Shown here in pieces: positions 58,549 to 64,000 of a stretch of DNA of 64,000 nt (positions are counted from its first letter, which is position 1; each line of letters opens with the position of its first letter). The translations under genes and the position numbers were made by a program. A model generated the notes under the pieces. The model ran no database searches and was not told the DNA's origin. It was given only the letters and a program-made list of their open reading frames with translations. Location of the stretch: NCBI GenBank assembly GCA_041743935.1, contig JBGTLU010000018.1:3960-67959 (forward strand), read 5' to 3'. Source of the stretch: JBGTLU01 sp041743935 (lineage in GTDB: Bacteria > Bacteroidota > Bacteroidia > Sphingobacteriales > Sphingobacteriaceae).

Positions 58549-60303
58549 TTATCTAATTTTTATGTTTAATTCTTCCAATTGATTTTCTGCAATCACCGAT
58601 GGAGAATCTATCATTACGTCTCTGCCCGAGTTATTCTTCGGGAAGGCTATTACGTCACGTATAGAATCTGTTCCTGCAAAAAGCGATGTCCATCTATCAA
58701 AACCAAAGGCAATGCCTCCATGGGGTGGTGCCCCAAATTCAAAAGCATCCATCAAAAAGCCAAATTGAGACTGTGCTTCTTCTTTCGTAAAACCCAAATG
58801 TTTAAACATAAGAGCCTGTAAAGTTCTATCGTGGATCCTTATGGAACCTCCGCCAATTTCGGTGCCGTTTATTACTAAATCGTATGCATTAGCTCTTACT
58901 TCACCTGGCTTGGTATCTAACAGTACAATATCCTCAGGCTTCGGAGAAGTGAAAGGATGATGCATGGCATGATATCTTTTATTTTCTTCATCCCACTCTA
59001 AAAGAGGAAAATCTACTACCCAAAGTGGTGCAAATTTTGTTTTGTCTCTTAAACCTAACCGATTACCCATTTCGAGTCTTAGTTCATTCAAAGCTTTTCT
59101 TGTTTTGTCCTTCGTACCTGCTAAAATCAACAACAAATCACCCGGTTTTGCATCAAATACAGAAGCCCATTTTTTTAAATCATCTTCAGTATAAAATTTA
59201 TCTACCGATGATTTTAATGAACCATCTGCATTATACCTTAAATAAACCAAACCACTTGCACCTATTTGTGGTTTTTTCACAAATTCGGTAAGTTCATCTA
59301 ATTGTTTTCGAGTATATTCAGCACATCCCTTGGCACAAATTCCAACTACTAATTCGGCAGAATCAAAAACTCCAAATCCTTTCCCAGAAACTAAATTATT
59401 ATTTGTAGAATTTAGTTCTACAAATTTCATTTCGAACCGAACATCAGGTTTATCGCTTCCGTAAAAGCGCATGGCTTCGGCATACTCCATTCTCGGAAAA
59501 TTAGCAAGTTCTACATTGATAACCGATTTAAATAAGTGTTTGGTCAACCCTTCGAAAGTATTTAGGATATCTTCTTGGGTAACAAAAGACATTTCGCAAT
59601 CAATTTGTGTAAATTCTGGTTGTCTGTCGGCTCGTAAGTCTTCGTCTCTAAAACATTTTACGATCTGAAAATATCTATCAAAACCAGAAACCATTAGTAA
59701 TTGCTTAAACGTTTGTGGCGATTGTGGCAAAGCATAAAACTCACCGGCATTCATTCGGCTTGGTACAACAAAATCTCTTGCCCCTTCTGGGGTAGATTTT
59801 ATCAATACAGGAGTTTCAACCTCTATAAAATGCATGGAATCCATGTATTTTCTAGTTTCAACAGCTAATTTATGCCTAAGCTCTAAGTTTTTGCGAATTG
59901 GATTTCTTCGTAAATCTAAATACCTATATTTTGCTCTTAAATCATCCCCACCATCGGTTTCGTCTTCAATTAAAAACGGCGGAAGTTTTGCAGCATTTAA
60001 AACAACTAGTTCATTAACTTTTATTTCAATTTCGCCGGTAGGCATTTTTAGGTTTTTGTTGCTGCGTTCAATTACATCACCTGATATTTGTATTACATAT
60101 TCGCGACCTAACTCACGAGCTTTGGCACATAAGTTAGAGTCAATTTCCATATTAAAAACCAACTGGGTGATACCGTATCTGTCTCGTAGGTCGATAAAAG
60201 TCATACCGCCCAAATCTCTGGAACGTTGTACCCATCCACAAAGAGTTACTTTATTTCCTAGATGTTGTATGTTTAACTCTCCACAAGTATTTGTACGTAG
60301 CAT
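58549..60303 (-). CDS. aspS: Aspartyl-tRNA synthetase
   Basis: 584 residues from the Met at 60301-60303 ([11 protein letters not shown]), where the class II enzyme family begins. An anticodon-binding OB domain is followed by class II motifs 1-3: [42 protein letters not shown] and GIAFGFDRW, with the GAD insert between motifs 2 and 3. It charges tRNA-Asp. The frame stays open 79 codons upstream, but that part reads as noise and the promoter at 60327 supports the shorter protein. Confidence 0.95.
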   Translation of the reverse strand: MLRTNTCGELNIQHLGNKVTLCGWVQRSRDLGGMTFIDLRDRYGITQLVFNMEIDSNLCAKARELGREYVIQISGDVIERSNKNLKMPTGEIEIKVNELVVLNAAKLPPFLIEDETDGGDDLRAKYRYLDLRRNPIRKNLELRHKLAVETRKYMDSMHFIEVETPVLIKSTPEGARDFVVPSRMNAGEFYALPQSPQTFKQLLMVSGFDRYFQIVKCFRDEDLRADRQPEFTQIDCEMSFVTQEDILNTFEGLTKHLFKSVINVELANFPRMEYAEAMRFYGSDKPDVRFEMKFVELNSTNNNLVSGKGFGVFDSAELVVGICAKGCAEYTRKQLDELTEFVKKPQIGASGLVYLRYNADGSLKSSVDKFYTEDDLKKWASVFDAKPGDLLLILAGTKDKTRKALNELRLEMGNRLGLRDKTKFAPLWVVDFPLLEWDEENKRYHAMHHPFTSPKPEDIVLLDTKPGEVRANAYDLVINGTEIGGGSIRIHDRTLQALMFKHLGFTKEEAQSQFGFLMDAFEFGAPPHGGIAFGFDRWTSLFAGTDSIRDVIAFPKNNSGRDVMIDSPSVIAENQLEELNIKIR

Positions 60304-60326
60304 AAAAATGAAATTATTAAGGCTTG

Positions 60327-60334
60327 CAAAGCTA
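60327..60334 (-). promoter_or_regulatory. aspS -7 box TAGCTTTG
   Basis: On the minus strand TAGCTTTG fits TAnnTTTG and lies 23 bases before the chosen aspS ATG, implying a start site near 60320. This argues against the upstream extension. Confidence 0.5.
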
Positions 60335-60481
60335 TCAAAATGAGGGGAATGATAAAATATTTTCGGGTTGATGCAGATTTTAATGTAATTCATTTTTTCC
60401 AAATGATAATATAATACAACAATTGAAAAAATTAGGCCCTGTCCTTTTTTTATACCTTTAACCCGAATTTTAAAACCAAAC

Positions 60482-60928
60482 ATGCTAAGCATACACACCG
60501 ATGAACATTTTATGCGCGAAGCTTTAAAAGAAGCACACAAAGCTTATGCTTTAGAAGAAATACCTATCGGTGCTGTGGTAGTGGCCAACAACCAAATCAT
60601 TGGTCGTGGACATAATTTAACCGAACAATTAAATGATGTATCAGCACATGCAGAAATGATGGCCATGACTGCAGCTGCAAACTATTTGGGCGGGAAATAT
60701 TTACAAAACTGCACTTTGTATGTAACACTTGAGCCTTGTGTAATGTGTGCGGGAGCATCGTTTTGGTTTCAGGTAGATAAAATTGTTTTTGGAGCTTATG
60801 ATAGGCAGAGAGGATTTACAAAAATTAATCAAAAATTAATTCATCCAAAAACCACCATTACAGGAGGCATATTAGAAACAGAATCCTCCTTACTAATTAA
60901 GAAATTTTTTGAAAACAAAAGAAAATAG
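60482..60928 (+). CDS. tadA: tRNA-adenosine deaminase-type nucleoside deaminase
   Basis: 148 residues of the cytidine/deoxycytidylate deaminase fold. The zinc site is intact: HAEMMAM (about 58-64, metal His and catalytic Glu) and PCVMCAGA (about 88-95). IPIGAVVV and [10 protein letters not shown] match TadA, which converts A34 to inosine in tRNA-Arg; a guanine deaminase-like role cannot be fully excluded. Divergent from aspS. Confidence 0.88.
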   Translation: MLSIHTDEHFMREALKEAHKAYALEEIPIGAVVVANNQIIGRGHNLTEQLNDVSAHAEMMAMTAAANYLGGKYLQNCTLYVTLEPCVMCAGASFWFQVDKIVFGAYDRQRGFTKINQKLIHPKTTITGGILETESSLLIKKFFENKRK

Positions 60929-61032
60929 CACGAATAAACGTTAGCCTTTCGGATATTTGAGTAAATTTACACACAAACCAAAATGACACAAATTGTGTTA
61001 TTTTATTAATCATTCACTTAAAAATATAAAGT

Positions 61033-61641
61033 ATGGCTTTTGAACTACCGGCATTATCTTACGCATTTGATGCACTAGAACCACACATTGATAAACCTAC
61101 CATGGAAATTCATCATGGTAAACACCACCAAGCTTATGTAACTAATCTGAACGCTGCTATTGCAGGCACAGATGCAGAAAAATTAAGCATTGAAGAAATT
61201 TGCAAAAACATCTCTAAATACCCTATGGCCGTTAGAAATAATGGTGGCGGACATTATAATCATAGCTTATTTTGGTCCATTATGGCCCCAAACAAAGGTG
61301 GCGAACCAAGTGGTAAATTAGGGGCCGACATAACCGCTACTTTTGGATCGTTTGAAGAATTTAAAAAACAATTTTCTGCAGCAGGTGCCACCAGATTTGG
61401 TTCTGGTTGGGCTTGGTTATGTGTAGAAAACGGGAAGTTGAAAATATGTTCTACTCCAAATCAAGATAACCCGTTAATGGATGTGGTTACCGATTGTAAC
61501 GGAACGCCAATTTTAGGAATGGACGTTTGGGAACATGCTTATTATTTAAGATATCAAAACCGTAGACCTGATTATATGACAGCATTTTTCAACGTTATAA
61601 ATTGGGATGCCGTAGCAGAAAGATACAAAGCTGCCAAATAA
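61033..61641 (+). CDS. sodB: Fe/Mn superoxide dismutase
   Basis: 202 residues. Cytoplasmic enzyme converting superoxide to peroxide and oxygen. Metal ligands: His27 in EIHHGKHH, His in GHYNHSLFW, Asp and His in [19 protein letters not shown]. Sequence cannot settle iron, manganese or cambialistic use. Full length, with a terminator downstream. This is the last housekeeping gene before the accessory right end. Confidence 0.94.
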   Translation: MAFELPALSYAFDALEPHIDKPTMEIHHGKHHQAYVTNLNAAIAGTDAEKLSIEEICKNISKYPMAVRNNGGGHYNHSLFWSIMAPNKGGEPSGKLGADITATFGSFEEFKKQFSAAGATRFGSGWAWLCVENGKLKICSTPNQDNPLMDVVTDCNGTPILGMDVWEHAYYLRYQNRRPDYMTAFFNVINWDAVAERYKAAK

Positions 61642-61664
61642 AATTTCGAATTTTAATAAATTGA

Positions 61665-61690
61665 AAAGCAAGGCGTTATAGTCTTGCTTT
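61665..61690 (+). terminator. Terminator after sodB
   Basis: AAAGCAAG (61665-61672) and CTTGCTTT (61683-61690) form a short stem followed by a T-run to 61694. Confidence 0.75.
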
Positions 61691-61881
61691 TTTTATGTAA
61701 AAACACACCACCTATTTAACACTGAAAATCTGACAAAGTACCCCTGTAGCGCAAGCATTAGTATATTCGTAGCTGTAGTTAGTGGAAGAATTGCGTACTA
61801 CTCTGCCTATTTCCGTTTGTACAAAGCTTAGCTCTTTTACTCAAAGCTAGTTTTTTGGTTTATTAAAAAAGCACACGCGAC

Positions 61882-61920
61882 ACGCTTGCGCTAGCTAGTG
61901 CGAAACGCGTGCGCTAGCTA
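61882..61920. repeat. 16-bp direct repeat containing GCTAGC
   Basis: ACGCTTGCGCTAGCTA (61882-61897) and ACGCGTGCGCTAGCTA (61905-61920), one mismatch, separated by GTGCGAA. Confidence 0.7.
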
Positions 61921-61961
61921 AGTATTTGGTACTCATTTAGACTTTTTGTGTTGCAAAGTTA

Positions 61962-62007
61962 CGCACAAGTCCTGCCTGCACACCTCCCTTGCTGGAAGAC
62001 TTGCGCG
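61962..62007. repeat. Imperfect inverted repeat near block edge
   Basis: CGCACAAGTC (61962-61971) and GACTTGCGCG (61998-62007), nine of ten bases complementary, with 26 bases between. Confidence 0.55.
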
Positions 62008-62018
62008 ATAAAAGGATA

Positions 62019-62438
62019 TCATCTAATAATAAACTCTATAGGTAAATATAGCTTAACACTAACTGGTTGCATATTTATTTCTCCAGTATTCCATTTAGGC
62101 ATCTTTTTTATAAGATTAACCGCTTCTGTATCAAAAATTTGATGGAGAGATCTCTCTACAATCACTGATTCAATTTCTCCTGATTTTTTTACAATAAATG
62201 AAACTAAAACAATACCATGTACTCCAATTTCTTGATCTGGCCATTTAAGATTAGTTTTGATAAACTCCTTTAAACCATGGCTACCACCCGGGAATGATGG
62301 TAGTTTATCAACATGTATATATAGATATATATCATCATCCGATTTTATAGAAGTTTGAGAAAAAGAACAAAATATAATTAACTGCGATAATAGAACTATA
62401 GTACCAACACTAAAAAGTTTATTTTTTCCTTTGTTCAT
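62019..62438 (-). CDS. Small protein with TonB C-terminal domain
   Basis: 139 residues. A signal peptide or anchor (about 8-28), then one TonB_C domain: FPGGSHGLKEFIKTNLKWPDQE, GIVLVSFIVKKSGEIESV and DTEAVNLIKKMPKWNTGEINMQPVSVKLYLPIEF. There is no Pro-rich spacer, so it is not a classic energy transducer; Bacteroidota carry many such short TonB_C proteins, some near toxin modules. It overlaps the upstream gene by 20 bases. Confidence 0.75.
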   Translation of the reverse strand: MNKGKNKLFSVGTIVLLSQLIIFCSFSQTSIKSDDDIYLYIHVDKLPSFPGGSHGLKEFIKTNLKWPDQEIGVHGIVLVSFIVKKSGEIESVIVERSLHQIFDTEAVNLIKKMPKWNTGEINMQPVSVKLYLPIEFIIR

Positions 62439-62772
62439 AATTTTTTGTCGTTTCAGCTATACTTTTTAAAATTTGTTTCGATAGAGCCCTATTTCCTTCC
62501 TTGAACCCCCCACTCTCATCAGATACTACAGAATGTTTATGTGGCTCTCCCCTTGAAAATAATAGTGCATGTCCATACAATTCATGAGACATTAACTGAG
62601 CCTGACCAAGTTCACTTAATCCACTATTTATTGTGATTTTTATTTTATCATCAGGAGAATTTAATGCATCTGATAATTTACCAGGTATCTGCATAATCCC
62701 CAAAAATCCCTCTTCTCCTGTTGTTGGTCCTAAAGAACCTATTTGCGGTTCACCCATAAAGACCTCACCCAT
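62419..62772 (-). CDS. Orphan toxin-tip-like fragment with HELYGH motif
   Basis: 117 residues from the ATG at 62770-62772; the frame stays open back to 62835 (NKILLLSLASAPANGATSIIE) after a TAG. GLMQIP-like start, then LMSHELYGHALLFSRG (about 80-95). The HExxxH spacing is seen in zinc-protease-like modules at the ends of polymorphic toxins, but is not the classic HExxH. There is no signal peptide and no carrier domain. It could be the detached C-terminal tip of an Rhs-type protein. Assignment is tentative. Confidence 0.4.
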   Translation of the reverse strand: MGEVFMGEPQIGSLGPTTGEEGFLGIMQIPGKLSDALNSPDDKIKITINSGLSELGQAQLMSHELYGHALLFSRGEPHKHSVVSDESGGFKEGNRALSKQILKSIAETTKNYEQRKK

Positions 62773-62848
62773 TTCAATAATCGATGTAGCTCCATTGGCG
62801 GGTGCGCTAGCAAGGGATAACAGAAGTATCTTATTCTATTCTTCAAAA

Positions 62849-63316
62849 CTATCTTACAGAATCTATCTTGTAGCTATCTCCATCATTAATTACAGTAACA
62901 TGCAACTTAACTTTTTGCTTTATGTTATTGCCTGATGCGTCGGCATCAAATGATGTATATGAAATAACAAAAGTATTTGTTTGATTTAAGTCTTTAAATA
63001 CAGTTAAGGGTTCTGAGGAATCAATTATTGAACCTTTTTCATTTGTTAATAAATCATATCCTCCATTCTCAAGATATTTCTTTGCTTCTGCTCTAAGCTT
63101 AGGAGTGCAATATATTTCAGCCAATGAATCCAATGCTTTATTGAATTCTAATGTTGAAATTTTATTTGTAGGAATTGACCATATATTGCTATGGGCAATA
63201 TAAAACTCTTTTAGCATATTTATAATTTGGTCATCTGTGTTACTATTTTGTGCCCTCCCACAACTACTTGTAAATATAAGTGTGGCACACATTAAAAAGA
63301 TTAAAATCTTATTCAT
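62849..63316 (-). CDS. Lipoprotein, possible immunity protein (DUF3828-like)
   Basis: 155 residues from the Met opening a lipoprotein signal (MNKILIFLMCATLIFTSSC, Cys near residue 19). The body is a mixed alpha/beta domain with MLKEFYIAHSNI, LAEIYCTPKLRAEAKKYLENGGYDLLT and LHVTVINDGDSYKID, which resembles DUF3828-type domains. It directly follows an amidase-like toxin gene, so a periplasm-facing immunity role is suspected. A start at 63340 is possible but overlaps the toxin stop. Confidence 0.55.
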   Translation of the reverse strand: MNKILIFLMCATLIFTSSCGRAQNSNTDDQIINMLKEFYIAHSNIWSIPTNKISTLEFNKALDSLAEIYCTPKLRAEAKKYLENGGYDLLTNEKGSIIDSSEPLTVFKDLNQTNTFVISYTSFDADASGNNIKQKVKLHVTVINDGDSYKIDSVR

Positions 63317-63329
63317 ATATCTGTTTTTT

Positions 63330-63902
63330 TTAAAATTCATGGTTTTTTAGTCGTCTATAAATTTGAAAAGATGGTTGATGTTTGAGGTAATTTCCACTTG
63401 GCCAAAAAGGTCTTTCTTGCTTAAAATCAGAAATCCATATACTACCGTTAAACATTTGGGCATGACCAGCCGAACTACCTCCTTCATGACTCTGTATAAT
63501 TGCAATATCCCCTTTAAGAAAACTAGTTGTATTAATAGAATGAAAACCTAATTTTTGAAGGTAAGGACCCATATTTTTTGCATACCCTGTATTATCGGTA
63601 GTTTTCCCTTTAAGAGCATCTTTATTTAGTCCAAAACCTGCTTCCAATGCATATCTAATATATAAACCACATTGTCCTTTAGCATCCTTCCATGATGCGT
63701 GTGCGTTGTTATTTAACCAGTTTACCGCATTGTCTATATTATACTCTCCGCCCCCTTGAGCACTTTTATCTTTCTTATTTTGTTTATCAGGCTCGCTTTG
63801 AGTTTGCCCACTATTAGCATAATGGTGATTTAATGCCCCTCGAAGTTGTACTTCTGCCCCATCTCGCGCGGATGTTGTGTGAAGATATGTGCGTGTGGTC
63901 AT
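63330..63902 (-). CDS. Peptidoglycan-amidase-like toxin fragment
   Basis: 190 residues. The first 25 or so read as repeat-derived (TTSARDGAEVQLRGA). The core begins at IDNAVNWLNNNAHASWKDAKGQCGLYIRYALEAGFG (about 55-90) with a Cys-rich catalytic start, then SFLKGDIAIIQ, AGHAQMFNGSIWISDFKQ and WPSGNYLKHQPSFQIYRRL. This Cys...His arrangement and the WISDFKQ...WP tail match CHAP/NlpC-like murein hydrolases found as effector tips. It has no signal peptide and no carrier domain, so it appears cut off from its delivery part. The downstream lipoprotein is the natural immunity candidate. Confidence 0.6.
   Translation of the reverse strand: MTTRTYLHTTSARDGAEVQLRGALNHHYANSGQTQSEPDKQNKKDKSAQGGGEYNIDNAVNWLNNNAHASWKDAKGQCGLYIRYALEAGFGLNKDALKGKTTDNTGYAKNMGPYLQKLGFHSINTTSFLKGDIAIIQSHEGGSSAGHAQMFNGSIWISDFKQERPFWPSGNYLKHQPSFQIYRRLKNHEF
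63842..63900. repeat. GC-rich palindromic element fused to toxin start
   Basis: GAAGT-TGT-ACTTC hairpin followed by ATCTCGCGCGGATG and GTGTGGTCATCCGTGTGG. It is base-richer in GC than its surroundings, sits next to the RAYT remnant and supplies the first codons of the toxin frame. Confidence 0.45.
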
Positions 63903-63914
63903 CCGTGTGGTTCA

Positions 63915-64000
63915 TTAATCCATAAACGTTATTTCCAACAATCCTTCTATACCGGCATAATCCCTTGCACTGCTGTATAGATAATATTCAGGGTTTTCAA
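63915..64000 (-). CDS. RAYT (REP-associated) transposase, C-terminal end
   Basis: Partial. The frame entering from the right edge reads ENPEYYLYSSARDYAGIEG..., then LLEITFMD and TAA at 63915-63917. The YLYSSARxYAG(I/L)EGLLE wording is the recognisable C-terminus of IS200-like REP-associated tyrosine transposases. These handle palindromic REP elements as single-strand substrates. The catalytic His-x-His and Tyr lie outside the window, so activity cannot be judged. Confidence 0.6.
   Translation of the reverse strand, partial: ENPEYYLYSSARDYAGIEGLLEITFMD

Larger units (their letters stand above)
61691..62018. other. Gene-free junction with repeats
   Basis: About 330 bp without a supported gene between sodB and the accessory block. 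It contains the direct repeat at 61882 and the inverted repeat at 61962, together with locally GC-richer sequence than the surroundings. Probable rearrangement or insertion boundary. Confidence 0.55.

Noticed and set aside
60304..60540. 79-codon N-terminal extension of aspS
   Set aside because: Noise-like sequence, beyond the family start; a TAGCTTTG promoter box lies inside it and tadA starts divergently within it.
62633..62935. 100-residue plus-strand ORF in the right-end block
   Set aside because: Antisense to two minus-strand frames with recognisable motifs; no domain or start signal.

Overview
The window is AT-rich chromosomal DNA from a member of the Bacteroidota. The supporting signs are the PorU/PorV type IX secretion genes, GldH, T9SS sorting domains on cargo proteins, two SusC/FecA-type TonB-dependent receptors, TAnnTTTG promoter boxes with no Shine-Dalgarno sequences, a RicT/PSP1 gene next to gldH, and the tiny AURKAIP1/COX24-like protein beside HU and RNase G. 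The order within the phylum cannot be fixed from sequence alone. No rRNA, tRNA, CRISPR array or prophage was seen.

Layout. 1-2 kb: a truncated surface lipoprotein whose start lies behind a nine-base homopolymer, then a secreted protein of unknown role. 2-5.3 kb: a small FeoB-associated-type Cys-rich membrane protein, a SpoU-family RNA methyltransferase and a FecA-like receptor. 5.4-7.1 kb: a minus-strand envelope-stress cluster (disordered protein, YtxH, holin-like protein, coiled-coil membrane protein, 39-residue membrane peptide). 7.3-30 kb: mostly housekeeping genes: clpC, ettA, a YkuK-family gene, murF, porU-porV-ispF, a GNAT gene, a gamma-glutamyltransferase, mfd, fabI, a TPR protein, a zinc-ribbon coiled-coil protein and a NIF3-family gene. 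A tandem palindromic repeat lies between mfd and fabI.

30-37 kb is an accessory block: two GT39-like membrane glycosyltransferases, a subtilisin-like T9SS cargo protease and another T9SS cargo protein. One glycosyltransferase and the protease are each interrupted by an in-frame stop codon. 37-46.5 kb: def, ruvX, holB, ricT, gldH, a small beta-barrel, a KAS III-like synthase with a small secreted Cys protein, an NAD(P)-binding protein and a UbiD-family decarboxylase. 46.6-51.2 kb: a large TonB-dependent receptor and a third GT39-like gene carrying two in-frame stops. 51-61.7 kb: clpS, a CsbD-like gene, an OmpA-family lipoprotein, rng, the AURKAIP1-like gene, a TPR gene, HU, mutY, ssb, a histidine kinase, aspS, tadA and sod.

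61.7-64 kb is a mobile, conflict-type island. Short repeats are followed, on the minus strand, by the C-terminus of a RAYT (REP-associated) transposase, a peptidoglycan-amidase-like toxin fragment, a lipoprotein that could be its immunity partner, an orphan HELYGH module and a small TonB-C-domain protein. The points most worth a second look are this toxin/immunity/RAYT block, the four in-frame stop codons confined to three accessory genes, and the poly-C tract at the first gene.
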